Positions 50,901 through 59,702 of a stretch of 64,000 nucleotides of DNA are shown here, piece by piece. Source of the DNA: Heyndrickxia coagulans 36D1 (GTDB lineage: Bacteria > Bacillota > Bacilli > Bacillales > Bacillaceae_C); NCBI RefSeq assembly GCF_000169195.2, contig NC_016023.1, forward strand, positions 1,922,001 to 1,986,000, given 5' to 3'. Positions within the stretch are counted from its first letter, which is position 1; each line of letters begins with the position of its first letter. The notes under the pieces were generated by a model that worked only from the letters and a program-made list of their open reading frames with translations, searched no databases and was not told the origin of the DNA. Both the position numbers and the translations under genes were made by a program.

Positions 50901-51029
50901 GATCTCATTCGCAGTGTTGATTTCAACAAGGCAACCAATCAAACGGCTGGCAATTTGTTAAGACATAATATGATCCTCACGACTAAATTGCCACAATGGA
51001 TTGCTGAGACGAAGCAAAAGTATAGTTAA
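47946..51029 (+). CDS. hsdR: Type I restriction endonuclease/translocase subunit (system 2)
   Basis: 1027 aa. The N-terminal nuclease has NRFDIVLLINGLP and NIEQKR (the ExK element). The SF2 motor shows TTGSGKT (Walker A), FIIDEAHRT (DEAH), GFTGTP and QAYSRTNR (motif VI). Intact. AAGGGGGAGC lies before ATG 47946, 15 bp after hsdS2. Confidence 0.95.
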   Translation: MSNTPKSAAEKTFQENFVKELQKYKWEAPEFLNGNKQKVTVADLVSHWRSELNRINADQLEGVELTDNEFKQVMAKVNQISNSYEAAKILAIEGSKGKIDGIYRDDNPKITRKQITLTIFKKAEVRGGDSSYRIAREIQTPNNNRFDIVLLINGLPLINIEQKRTDKTLDEAFGQFMRYYRDGEYSHNFMAFSQMMVITSEIDTRYFATPKTIGDFNPSFVFHWADKDNHVINDWKKVIEQFLMIPMAHQMVGDYLVIDEARDEENRRHLLMRPYQVHALQAVEGAAFGWDNDEKIPHGGFVWHTTGSGKTITSFKTALFLSTRAGFDKVVFLVDRRELDNRTSENFKAYAAYEPVSVDDTKHTYQLKKKLMSAKNGIVVTTTFKLNALVKELEEAHDNRLADKKMVFIIDEAHRTTMGQMMGTIKRYFKKNGLFFGFTGTPLFDENKVKGKINEKSEVINTTEKLFGPKLHQYTIDEAIADKNVLGFHVDYINTGEFKSYDDLRDQIAEQMKEEHPEWTDREIERQVQEMSEADVEKQAKKRGLLVYQDETHIPRVVEEILNNWESQSQEREFNAILTVAYKDRVIAYYHEFKKQLKERGEKLNVAMTFSFGNENDPKPLDPEIVKEMFQDYAAFTGIEFIAGDKKHGEDAYFEDLVERATRGGSGRNPKNIDLVIVADQLLTGYDSKRLNTLYVDRTLELQGLIQAYSRTNRVFGSKKEFGTIINFQYPRMTEEMVNQALKLYGSGGKSSKAIVDTYQTAVKKLEIKVSEMIPTLPDPTEWQKIEQDEKKKEAFILAFKDAAEQLNLVEQYYEFKWNDDAFGIDEHTWLQYVGAYKNLTRKPGTPPAPSTVHPLAGKTKLAGTQVIDANHIIKLIGSKVTSPYGVQTVDRETLRIIYEQIQELSNMGDHEQAQLLREFVDTELVPGNLSSSLNFDEAFEIWKADKLRDTVIQFSTEWGLDSELLTKAVNSYSTSEPDIVPFINDLIRSVDFNKATNQTAGNLLRHNMILTTKLPQWIAETKQKYS

Positions 51030-51076
51030 TGATGAACCATGTTTAAGATATAATGAAAAATTAGGTGAAATGGCTT

Positions 51077-53491
51077 ATGATCAACAAAAATTCGTTAGCA
51101 GCGGTGATCGCAGCATATAAACAAAACTTTCCAACGCACTGGGAAAATGAAAAATATAAATGGGAAGCGGTCCAGCATTTTCAGGATCATTGGGATATCA
51201 ATGCTTCTGACTTTGCTGAGATGTTCACGAAAGCAACAGACAAAACCAATAATCTGCTCACTTCCGTGAACAACTACCCAAGAAGAATGATTCATGAGTT
51301 TGCTGTGGCAGATGAAGAAGCGACAAGAGCCATGTTTATCAATCTGTATGATGAGTCCAAGAATTTTGCGGAACGAGTTGAAAAATTCCAGTCTGATGCA
51401 GAAACAATGCGTGTAAAATATGATCAAGGCACATGGAGGCAGCATTATCAAACGCTGAATTCCATTAGCACATACCTTTGGCTCCGTTATCCGGATAAAT
51501 ATTATATTTACAAGTACTCGGAATGTCGGGCTGTGGCAAAAGTGCTTGACAGCGATTTTATTCCAAAAAAAGGTGCTTCTTCTCGCAATCTCGTAGGGGA
51601 ATTTCACCTTTACAATGAAATTTGCGAGCACTTGAAAAAGGATGAGGAATTGGTCCAAATGCTGCAATCCGTACTTACGGATCGTTGCTACCCGGATAAA
51701 GCGCTGAAGACATTGACGATGGATCTTGGCTTTTATATCAGCCGTTTTTATACAAAAAAGTCTACTGAAGATCATGCCGAGTGGTTTCCAATGGACTATA
51801 GCCCAAAAATTACAACGGAGGAATGGCTTGCACTGCTTGCAGATAAACGTGTGTTTAACACAAAAAGTCTAAAAATCATGAAGCGCATAAAAGACTGTGG
51901 CGGCATGGCCACTTGTAAGCAGCTTTCAGAAAAATACGGGAATAACTCGAACTATTATAATAGTGGATCTTCTGCTCTTGCAAAGCGTGTTGCCGAGACG
52001 ACGGGATGTCCTTTGATGACTTCTCATAACGATAATGCAAAATGGTGGCCGATTTTATATGTTGGAAAGCATGCAGACAAAGGAATGGCAGGTAATTATA
52101 TGTGGAAACTTCGTGATGAATTGAGCAAAGCGCTGGATCAGTTTGACCTTTCTGAAATTCCTTTGTATGAAAAGGAGCCACAAGCTAAAATCAGCCAAGG
52201 TAAAGAGAAGCAGGGTTACTGGTGGCTCAATGCTAATCCTAAAATTTGGCGTTTCTCGGATATCGACATCGGCGAGACGCAGCGATATACACTGTATAAT
52301 GAAAATGGCAACAAACGCCGCATTTTTCAAAACTTCTTGGATGCGAAGGCTGGCGACCTTATTATTGGATATGAATCTTACCCGGTGAAACAGGTGGTAG
52401 CACTTGCGAAAGTGCTGGAAGAAAGTGATGGAGAATATCTTTATTTTGAAAAAACAGAAGGGCTTGTCACACCGATCGATTATGCAACATTGAAAAATTG
52501 CCCTGAGCTGGAAAAAATGGAATATTTCCAGAATCCACAGGGCAGTCTTTTCAAGCTGACGAAGGAAGAATATGACTTTATTGAAGACATTATTCGCGAG
52601 GAAAACCCGATTATGTCGAAAGAAAACATGGAAGCTTATTCCAAAGATCAATTTTTGGAAGAGGTATATATGACTGAAGAACGTTACGAAACGCTTACCT
52701 CTCTGCTGAAGCATAAAAAGAATCTCATTTTGCAGGGAGCTCCGGGTGTTGGCAAGACCTTTACAGCTAAGCGGCTTGCTTATGCAATGATGGGATTAAA
52801 AGACGACAGCCGCATTGAATTGATTCAGTTTCACCAGAACTACTCCTATGAGGATTTCATGATGGGATATAAACCTAAGGAGGAAGGGTTTCAATTACAA
52901 TACGGCATTTTCTATAAGTTTTGTCAAAAGGCAGCGAACATGCCTGATCAACCGTTCTTTTTTATCATCGATGAAATCAATCGCGGCAACATGAGTAAAA
53001 TATTCGGTGAATTGCTTATGTTGATTGAAAAAGATTATCGTGGCACAAAGGCAACGCTTGCTTATAACGGTTTGCCGTTCACCGTTCCAAAGAATCTGTA
53101 CCTGATCGGGATGATGAATACCGCCGACCGTAGCCTTGCAATGATCGATTATGCTTTGCGCCGCCGTTTCAGCTTTTTTGAAATTGAGCCGGGATTTCAT
53201 TCTGCTGGGTTTCAATCCTACCAGTCTGCATTGGATCATGACACGTTCAACACTTTAATTGAACGCATCAAGGAATTGAATCAGGAAATTGCTGCCGACA
53301 GTTCACTTGGACCAGGTTTCCGCATTGGCCACAGTTATTTTTGCGGACAGGCTGAATGTACGGATGAGTGGTTGAAGGAAGTGGTCGAATTTGATATTCT
53401 TCCGATGCTGCATGAATACTGGTTTGATGAGCCGGACAAATTGCAGCGTTGGGAAAATATATTGCGCGGTGTTTTCAATGATGAAAGATAA
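51077..53491 (+). CDS. mcrB: McrB-type restriction GTPase with EVE domain
   Basis: 804 aa. The N-terminal 360 residues form a helical region of unknown role. An EVE (PUA-like, modified-base-reading) domain follows at about 380-475: YWWLNANPKIWRF, then DLIIGYESYPVKQVVALAKV. The McrB AAA+ GTPase is at about 540-800 with Walker A GAPGVGKT, Walker B FFIIDEINRGN and the McrB signature MNTADRSLA. It recognises modified cytosine DNA and drives cleavage by McrC. ATG 51077 follows AGGTGA; a GTG at 51065 lies within that site. The last 14 bp overlap mcrC. Confidence 0.93.
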   Translation: MINKNSLAAVIAAYKQNFPTHWENEKYKWEAVQHFQDHWDINASDFAEMFTKATDKTNNLLTSVNNYPRRMIHEFAVADEEATRAMFINLYDESKNFAERVEKFQSDAETMRVKYDQGTWRQHYQTLNSISTYLWLRYPDKYYIYKYSECRAVAKVLDSDFIPKKGASSRNLVGEFHLYNEICEHLKKDEELVQMLQSVLTDRCYPDKALKTLTMDLGFYISRFYTKKSTEDHAEWFPMDYSPKITTEEWLALLADKRVFNTKSLKIMKRIKDCGGMATCKQLSEKYGNNSNYYNSGSSALAKRVAETTGCPLMTSHNDNAKWWPILYVGKHADKGMAGNYMWKLRDELSKALDQFDLSEIPLYEKEPQAKISQGKEKQGYWWLNANPKIWRFSDIDIGETQRYTLYNENGNKRRIFQNFLDAKAGDLIIGYESYPVKQVVALAKVLEESDGEYLYFEKTEGLVTPIDYATLKNCPELEKMEYFQNPQGSLFKLTKEEYDFIEDIIREENPIMSKENMEAYSKDQFLEEVYMTEERYETLTSLLKHKKNLILQGAPGVGKTFTAKRLAYAMMGLKDDSRIELIQFHQNYSYEDFMMGYKPKEEGFQLQYGIFYKFCQKAANMPDQPFFFIIDEINRGNMSKIFGELLMLIEKDYRGTKATLAYNGLPFTVPKNLYLIGMMNTADRSLAMIDYALRRRFSFFEIEPGFHSAGFQSYQSALDHDTFNTLIERIKELNQEIAADSSLGPGFRIGHSYFCGQAECTDEWLKEVVEFDILPMLHEYWFDEPDKLQRWENILRGVFNDER

Positions 53492-54548
53492 AGGCATTCT
53501 AATCAGAAACATCTATTATATGCTCTCTTACGCCTTTCGTGTGCTGAAACGATCAAACTACGATGAAATAGGGTCAGAAAGGTTTGAGCATATCCAAGAT
53601 CTATTTGCTGCCATCCTTACTAAAGGGATCGCCCGACAACTAAAACAGGGCTTGTATAAGGAATATGTTTCACATTGTGATGACCTTTCCGTGTTACGCG
53701 GTAAACTGGACATTCATGGGACCATCCATCATAAACTGCAGCGGAAGCAAAAGCTCTCCTGCGAATATGATGAGCTGTCCGAAAATAATGTATTTAACCA
53801 AATCCTGAAAACCACCTCTGTCATACTCATGCAGCAGCCATCTGTAAACGTTAAACGGAGAACAGCCTTGAAAAAAGTGATGCTACATTTTGACAGTGTG
53901 GATATGATTGAGCCAACGCGCATAAAATGGAACATCCTGCGGTTTCAGAAAAACAATCAAAGCTATAAAATGCTCCTGAACATCTGCTATTTTGTTTTAG
54001 ATGGCTTACTGCTCTCCACAGACAAAGGCAAGTTCAAAATGGCCAATTTCTTGGATGAGCAGCACATGTCACGTCTATTTGAGAAATTTGTGCTGGAATA
54101 TTACCGCTATCATTATCCGAGTTTGCGGGCAGCTGCTCCACAGATCGCATGGAACATTGATACGGGGGCGACTGATTTCCTTCCTACTATGCAGACAGAC
54201 ATTGTACTAAAATCATGCAGCAAAGTACTGATCATCGATACAAAGTACTATGCGCATACCATGCAAGTTCAGAGCAGGTATGGCAGCAGGACATTTCATT
54301 CCAACAACCTGTATCAGATTTTTACCTATGTAAAGAATCAGGATGTCGGCAACACCGGCAATGTCGCGGGTATGCTGTTGTATGCCCGAACCGAAGAAAC
54401 CATTGTGCCAAACGCCGACTTCATGATGAGTGGAAATAAAATGAGTGTAAAAACGCTGGATTTAAATACTGCCTTTGGAAACATTGCTGAACAGCTGGAC
54501 AACATTGCAACATCATACTTTGGAGAGATTGAAAAGAAGGAGGCTTAG
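53478..54548 (+). CDS. mcrC: McrC nuclease subunit of the McrBC system
   Basis: 356 aa. DILIRNIYYMLSYAF-like N terminus (GILIRNIYYMLSYAF) and YEFVSHCDDLSVLRGKLDI-like segments are typical of McrC. The PD-(D/E)xK site is in TDIVLKSCSKVLIIDTKYY. It starts inside the end of mcrB at ATG 53478 (or 53481), so it is translationally coupled. Last gene of the five-gene restriction array. Confidence 0.92.
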   Translation: MMKDKGILIRNIYYMLSYAFRVLKRSNYDEIGSERFEHIQDLFAAILTKGIARQLKQGLYKEYVSHCDDLSVLRGKLDIHGTIHHKLQRKQKLSCEYDELSENNVFNQILKTTSVILMQQPSVNVKRRTALKKVMLHFDSVDMIEPTRIKWNILRFQKNNQSYKMLLNICYFVLDGLLLSTDKGKFKMANFLDEQHMSRLFEKFVLEYYRYHYPSLRAAAPQIAWNIDTGATDFLPTMQTDIVLKSCSKVLIIDTKYYAHTMQVQSRYGSRTFHSNNLYQIFTYVKNQDVGNTGNVAGMLLYARTEETIVPNADFMMSGNKMSVKTLDLNTAFGNIAEQLDNIATSYFGEIEKKEA

Positions 54549-54916
54549 GGATATAGAGGTACAACAATAAAAAGGTTTGTAAATGGGGCGTGCATTGCTA
54601 TTGATTGAGATAGTTTGTTTATAATACATGCTTAAAAATCGAATGAAGTTGTACAGACATCATAAAAAGGTACATTGCACCTCTAATATCAACAGCTACC
54701 TTGCCTCTTGAGCAGTGAACCTACCTTTTCGGATTATTTACCGAGTTCATCAAAAGCGAATGAAGAGGTATTCCATGCATGGATGCGCCCCATTTGCATT
54801 TCACGATAATGCGCCATTTCCTCAACTTTGTTTTGGATCCCGATTTTCCACCAGTGATACATTTATGACCGCCATAAATGTCCATCTGGCATATTCATTG
54901 CCGAGGTATTCGGAAG
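54549..54916. other. Boundary region between McrBC and the toxin locus
   Basis: No intact gene. On the minus strand 54734-54862 encodes 42 residues (YHWWKIGIQNKVEEMAHYRE..., ending FAFDELGK) closed upstream by a stop; it looks like the C-terminal tail of a lost protein that I cannot name. Confidence 0.4.
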
Positions 54917-55234
54917 TTAAATTTCTTTAGTATTACCTTCAATTCTATCTTTGTAATTCTTTAGTATTTTTGTATTTATATCGCTGATTTCCGAAAAGTG
55001 CCACTCAAAGGTTGTTAAAATTCTATGAAACTCTAGTAAATATTGTTCTACCTTGTTCTCATCGTTAGGATTAACTTTTTTAAAATCGCTTATTACTTTC
55101 TCTAATTCTTTGATTAAGGCTTGAAAATCTTTCAGGTTATCGTACTGTTCGTTAAAGTCCTCTTTGGTTAAAACATTTACATTTGAATGAATATTTTCTA
55201 ATACACGTAGTAATTCTGCTAATTTCTCCACCAT
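54917..55234 (-). CDS. Small helical protein, probable immunity to the adjoining toxin tip
   Basis: 105 aa, mostly coiled-coil helix (VEKLAELLRVLENIHSNVNVL..., DFQALIKELEKVISDFKK). It starts at ATG 55234, two bases past the stop codon of a cut-off toxin tail (55235-55372) and with GGTGGAGAT inside that tail as ribosome binding site. This toxin-tip then immunity order is the norm in LXG loci, so an immunity role is inferred. No family recognised. Confidence 0.55.
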   Translation of the reverse strand: MVEKLAELLRVLENIHSNVNVLTKEDFNEQYDNLKDFQALIKELEKVISDFKKVNPNDENKVEQYLLEFHRILTTFEWHFSEISDINTKILKNYKDRIEGNTKEI

Positions 55235-55372
55235 TTATGATCTCCACCCTTTAACAATTCGTCCAAATGCTTTTTTAGCATTAAAGTTCCATCCGAATTT
55301 AAAAATATATTTTACTTTAACATTTTTATCTATAACTTCTAGATGGTCTTTATGCAATGCATCGAAATTTTA
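55235..55372 (-). pseudogene. Orphan polymorphic-toxin C-terminal tip
   Basis: About 45 codons in frame to a stop at 55235: D-A-L-H-K-D-H-L-E-V-I-D-K-N-V-K then F-K-F-G-W-N-F-N-A-K-K-A-F-G-R-I-V-K-G-W-R-S. A stop precedes it upstream. The basic, aromatic composition is that of a nuclease-toxin tail. No N-terminal LXG part is attached. Confidence 0.5.
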
Positions 55373-55483
55373 AATACTGCCGCACTTACTCCTGTAACGG
55401 TAGTATAGTGAGTGTGGGAACAATAGAAAAGGAAAGACGGTTTTGGTTCAGCACCTTTTCTCGTATAAACGGAACGTATAAAT

Positions 55484-55894
55484 TCATTTTAAATATGTTG
55501 CTTCCCATTGTTCCTGTTTTTCAACAGGATCAATTTGGGAAAGGTCTTGGTATCCGAGTTTCACATTCATTGCACCCGTGTTATCCAACATATAGGTTAA
55601 ATTGGTCCATTTTTCTTGGTGTTGAGCTGCAAATTCGGATTGTAACGCTGAAAAAAGATTGAGCAAATCATTTTCTAAATCATTGAATTTTTCCTCATCA
55701 ATGATGAATTTATCAGGAATGTCAAGACTATATACCGGTTCCTTATCGGCTAATGGATAATAATAAAAAAACATTATTTTATACCCATGTCCAATTTCAA
55801 CATATAGATATATTTTCTTCCATTCTTCTGGTATCATCGCCACCAATTTATTAGCAATTTCTCCGTAAATTCGGTCCATTTTTTGTGTTTCCAT
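55484..55894 (-). CDS. YezG-family (DUF600) immunity protein
   Basis: 136 aa from ATG 55894 (METQKMDRIY), with GGGG 9 bp upstream; ATG 55903 is too close to that site. EIGHGYKIMFFYYYPLADKEPVYSLDIP and LWSALQ-like FSALQSEFAAQ are YezG features. YezG proteins neutralise LXG toxins such as YeeF. No toxin with a matching tip is attached, so it is an orphan immunity gene protecting against neighbours. Confidence 0.82.
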   Translation of the reverse strand: METQKMDRIYGEIANKLVAMIPEEWKKIYLYVEIGHGYKIMFFYYYPLADKEPVYSLDIPDKFIIDEEKFNDLENDLLNLFSALQSEFAAQHQEKWTNLTYMLDNTGAMNVKLGYQDLSQIDPVEKQEQWEATYLK

Positions 55895-55967
55895 TTTATT
55901 CATCCCCTATATAGTTCGTTAAAGTATAAAAGTATTTTTTACTATAATTTTATATAAAATTTCTGCT

Positions 55968-56223
55968 GATAGGAGACCATTGATCGTTTCACCGAGAGCT
56001 TTCCGGCACCATCATAAGCAAAGCAGGTTATCCGGGCTTTCTGAACCAGGAATGGCTTCTTTTGGGATTTCATCGACCAGTTCATAATTGGGCTGTTTGC
56101 TGCCGGGCTTGCGGTATTCCATCACAAGGACACCGTCTTCATAGCGAGGGAACTTGACGGAAAAGTGACCTTCAAAGTCCTTGCCGTCCACGGTTTGAAC
56201 CGGTTTCGCCCCGGCTTTGTGAA
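55968..56223 (-). pseudogene. LXG toxin gene fragment A
   Basis: Matches about 62086-62345 of the complete LXG gene with substitutions and a deletion: KPVQTVDGKDFEGHFSVKF, RYEDGVLVMEYRKPGSKQP, YELVDEIPKEAIPGSE. Both ends are cut and no start or toxin tip is attached. Confidence 0.85.
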
Positions 56224-56519
56224 TGATAATTATAATTTTGTATTTCACTTTTACACTTCTCTAATATATTTTAATGTTAAAATGAGGATCTATCCTCATT
56301 TGTATTTTCACACCATTATCAGTTTACTATTATTGTAAGCTTCTTTTGTTGCTTCTGTTACGTGAACTCTATTCCTTTCTTTAGATTGTTACCTTCAATT
56401 CCCACAATTGCACGGCATACGCCATATTGATTTGGGGGTCTGTAACTTCAATTATTTTTCTGCCTATCATACTTTCGTCATTCGCAGGCCCTCCCATGCC
56501 AGGGTGACAGTTGGGAAAC

Positions 56520-57059
56520 TCACTTGCTTGATTTGTTATTTAACTCCTTTAAAAAGCCTGGGTCGATCCAAACCTTCTTCACTTCATATCCATCTAATTC
56601 TAGTTTTGTAGTGCTATCTTCTGCTACGGAATTTAGAAACTCATTGAACGATTCTGCAATCAAATATAGATCAGTTATCGCTATTTTCCCCTTTTCGTAT
56701 TTATTCTCTTCTTCATGATCCCAAAAATAAACGTATCCATATTTCTCTTTTGAAAGATTTAAACATACAAGGTTTCCTCCTGCATCCCTGCCTATAGGAA
56801 TATAAGTATTTGGAATTCTATTTTTATATAATTCAAACTGGTTCAGTAAGTCATCCTTTGTTCCTAAACCGAACATAGATGTTAAAATAAATTTATGTTT
56901 GCCGCAATGATAATAAGTGCTGTAACTATTTTTAATATAGCCACCATTATATTTTTGTAAAAATTCAATATAATCCTCTGGCAACTTATAACCAACTTTT
57001 TGTGAAAAGGTAATGAGATTTTTTTTATTAAATCCGTTATTTGAAACGATATTCATCAT
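56520..57059 (-). CDS. SMI1/KNR4 (SUKH) immunity protein 1
   Basis: 179 aa. FSQKVGYKLPEDYIEFLQKYNGGYI is the SUKH N-terminal signature; IPIGRDAGGNLVCLNL and VYFWDHEEE are the conserved central strands. Its ATG overlaps the stop of an HNH nuclease tip as ATGA (57056-57059), so it is the immunity partner of that toxin. Confidence 0.88.
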   Translation of the reverse strand: MMNIVSNNGFNKKNLITFSQKVGYKLPEDYIEFLQKYNGGYIKNSYSTYYHCGKHKFILTSMFGLGTKDDLLNQFELYKNRIPNTYIPIGRDAGGNLVCLNLSKEKYGYVYFWDHEEENKYEKGKIAITDLYLIAESFNEFLNSVAEDSTTKLELDGYEVKKVWIDPGFLKELNNKSSK

Positions 57060-57262
57060 AGAACACCTTCGTTAATTTTCCTCTGGTCTGAGCCTTTTTT
57101 GATTAATGAGGCACCACCTGTATGTCTAACTGCTGAATGAATATCACTTGGAATCCACATCATTGTCTTTCCATCTTCTACATGATGCCAAGTATCTCCT
57201 GCTGGGGTACTTTTTAATCCTCTTCATTTGCTTTTTTAAAATCATAATAATGGTCGCCCTTT
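57056..57262 (-). pseudogene. HNH-type nuclease toxin tip, frameshifted orphan
   Basis: C-terminal tip of an HNH/endonuclease VII-like polymorphic toxin. The end reads P-A-G-D-T-W-H-H-V-E-D-G-K-T-M-M, then W-I-P-S-D-I-H-S-A-V-R-H-T-G-G, with the TWHH and HSAVRHTGG elements of that family. Upstream, GLKGDHYYDFKKANEED fits the same family in another frame, so there is an indel near 57215. No LXG domain is attached; a different LXG fragment lies upstream. Confidence 0.75.
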
Positions 57263-57306
57263 AACCCCTATATCTCTAAATTAGCTTTAGCATACGGACT
57301 GCAGGA

Positions 57307-57705
57307 AACCCTTCTTGAACATTGTGATGGAACTTGACGGACAGGTGACATTCAAAGTCCTTGCCGTCCACGGTTTGAACCGGTTTTACGCCGGCTTTCT
57401 GAATGAGCTCGCCTTCCAAACTGCTTCGGGTTGTAAGTGGCAAAATTAAACGAGCCGTCACCCGCCATCGATTCCATTTGCCGGGCGAACTTCATCATCG
57501 TATCCAGGTCTTGATCGAAAGCTCCGAGGGACAGGGCGGCTTATGTGTCAAAGCCATGCAGCTGTTCAAGCATCCTGTTTGTTTTTTCCACGCTTTTTGG
57601 ATTGGATGCAGTTTTTCATCAATATCCAGTTTGGGCCAGTTCAACAACAAGATCTGAAACTTCCCGCATTGCGGCATTGGCGGCAAATAAGCAATGGTTC
57701 ATTTT
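57307..57705 (-). pseudogene. LXG toxin gene fragment B
   Basis: Matches about 62285-62650 of the complete LXG gene, with several indels: the segment from the elongated helical middle (SDLV...LDIDEKLHPIQKA) to KPVQTVDGKDFE. It is cut at both ends and frame-broken. Confidence 0.85.
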
Positions 57706-58034
57706 ATCTGTCTTAAAAATCCTCTTCCCATGCTTCTTTTGCCTCCAACAACCTTTGTGATAAGAACTCATAAAAATTCTTTGCTGTGTTAAAGTCATCG
57801 AGTCTACCTTGTCTATTCCACGCTATTACTGGACATTCATTATTCTCCATATTACTAGTATCTAAACAATAAGCATATTCTCCGATATCTTCAATAACTA
57901 CCAAATTATTACTCATTCCTAAATCCCTATAATTCTTTGTTTCAATAACAACAGAAGCTATATTTGACTTAGCCACTCCTAAAATATCAACACCAAATAA
58001 TCCACCAGAGCCGTAATTAGTTAAAAACCACTTA

Positions 58035-59702
58035 GGGCTTGCTGAATAAACAAAAATTCCAGATTTGACAAGGATTTTGGCCACTTTTGTCGAATATAAA
58101 GTGTAAGGATTTTATAGGAAACGTATAAAAAACCTTGCACTTGGAGGCCGTTACGATGTACAAAAAGACCGAACATCAATTAACTTTTGTAGAAGATTTT
58201 TTTCTACCATTCGGTGGAAAATTAAATAAAGAAAATCGCTGGGTCCGTCTTGCTGAATTAATCCCTTGGTGGAAGGCTGAAGAAAAGTATGCCAAGTCCT
58301 TCAAGAAAAAATTCAAAGGTGAAAAGGCTTATTCTGTCAGAGTTGCTCTTGGGGCTCTCTATATCAAAGAACGGCTTGGGCTATCTGACCGAGAAACAGT
58401 CGAACAGATCACGGAAAACCCGTATCTTCAGTATTTTATCGGGTTGCCTGAATTCCAGGAAAAAGCCCCATTCGATCATTCTCTGATGACTCGTTTTAGA
58501 AAACGTTTGGGTGCAAACATCATCAATGAACTGAATGAATGGATTGTTCTGGAAGAACAAGAACGCCAATCGGAAGAAGCATCTAAGGAAAATGACAACG
58601 ATGATGATCACCATGATGATGACGATCATAGTAGTGGTGATCATCAACCTTCCGGTCCTGCTTCGGAAGAGAATTCAACTGGATCGGCTTCTCCTAAAAC
58701 GAAGAACAAAGGAAAGCTCATTCTGGACGCAACCTGTGCACCGGCTGATATTGCTTACCCTACTGACCTGGGGCTTTTGAACGAAGCCCGTGAGAAACTG
58801 GAACACATCATTGATGTACTGCATGAACCGCACAAAGGAAAATTACGAAAGCCACGGACCTACAGAAAAAGAGCCCGCAGGGACTATCTTTCTGTCGCTA
58901 AGCAACGCAAAGCTGGAGCCCGGAAAATCCGGAAAGCTGTCGGCAAACAACTTGGATATGTGAAACGGAATCTGGAGATCATTGGAAATCTCATTTCCCA
59001 AAGCTCCCTGTCTCTTTTGAGCAAAGATGAATATCGACAACTCCTCGTGATTCATGAACTTTACCGCCAACAGGCAGAAATGTACAAAAAGAAAACACAT
59101 CGGATTGACCACCGGATTGTGAGCATTTCACAGCCGCATGTCCGTCCAATTGTGCGTGGCAAGGCAAAAGCGAACGTGGAATTCGGCTCAAAAGTCGCCA
59201 TTAGCGTTGTAGATGGCTATGCCTTGATTGAGCAACTCGACTGGGAAAATTACAATGAAGGGATCACCCTTAGAGAATCTATTGAGAACTACTACAACCG
59301 GTTCGGATTTTATCCAGAAGCGATTTTAGCAGATAAAATCTACCGAAACCGTCACAACCTAGCATACTGTAAATCTCTTGGCATTCGTCTGAGTGGGCCA
59401 AGGTTGGGACGCCCATCCAAAACGGAAGACAAAACCTTAGAACGCGTGGCAAGGCAGGATGCCTCCGAACGTAATGCCGTTGAAAGCAAATTTGGCGAAG
59501 GCAAGCGCAAGTATGGGCTAGGCCTTATTCGAGCACGCCTTCAGGAGACCAGTGAAACAGTAGTAGCCCTTCAATTCCTTATAATGAATCTGGAGCGGAA
59601 GCTCAGGGTTCTTTTTTTGAAATTTTTGCACAACACTATTTTATATTTTAATAACCGTAATTTGGCTTGTATCTGACAGAATCTGATTCGTTCAGCAAGC
59701 CC
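58035..59702 (+). mobile_element. Complete IS5-type insertion sequence, 1668 bp
   Basis: The ends are perfect 12-bp inverted repeats, GGGCTTGCTGAA and TTCAGCAAGCCC. The flanking duplication is CACTTA (58029-58034 and 59703-59708). It carries one transposase gene. Two left-end remnants (16454, 23281) and one MITE (21443) in this window derive from the same family. Confidence 0.9.
58156..59676 (+). CDS. IS5-type transposase (DUF772 and DDE domain)
   Basis: 506 aa from ATG 58156, with GGAGG 8 bp upstream. The DUF772 N terminus reads NRWVRLAELIPW, LGALYIKERLGLSDRETVEQI, ENPYLQYFIGL. LILDATCAPADI carries the first Asp, ADKIYRNRHN the second and ERNAVESKFGEGKRKYG the Glu. A very acidic, His-rich linker (residues about 146-165, mainly D, H, N, S) separates the two domains. 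The frame is intact. Confidence 0.88.
   Translation: MYKKTEHQLTFVEDFFLPFGGKLNKENRWVRLAELIPWWKAEEKYAKSFKKKFKGEKAYSVRVALGALYIKERLGLSDRETVEQITENPYLQYFIGLPEFQEKAPFDHSLMTRFRKRLGANIINELNEWIVLEEQERQSEEASKENDNDDDHHDDDDHSSGDHQPSGPASEENSTGSASPKTKNKGKLILDATCAPADIAYPTDLGLLNEAREKLEHIIDVLHEPHKGKLRKPRTYRKRARRDYLSVAKQRKAGARKIRKAVGKQLGYVKRNLEIIGNLISQSSLSLLSKDEYRQLLVIHELYRQQAEMYKKKTHRIDHRIVSISQPHVRPIVRGKAKANVEFGSKVAISVVDGYALIEQLDWENYNEGITLRESIENYYNRFGFYPEAILADKIYRNRHNLAYCKSLGIRLSGPRLGRPSKTEDKTLERVARQDASERNAVESKFGEGKRKYGLGLIRARLQETSETVVALQFLIMNLERKLRVLFLKFLHNTILYFNNRNLACI

Noticed and set aside
54715-54930. 71-codon plus-strand frame after mcrC
   Set aside because: No ribosome binding site; the opposite strand reads more like a protein remnant.
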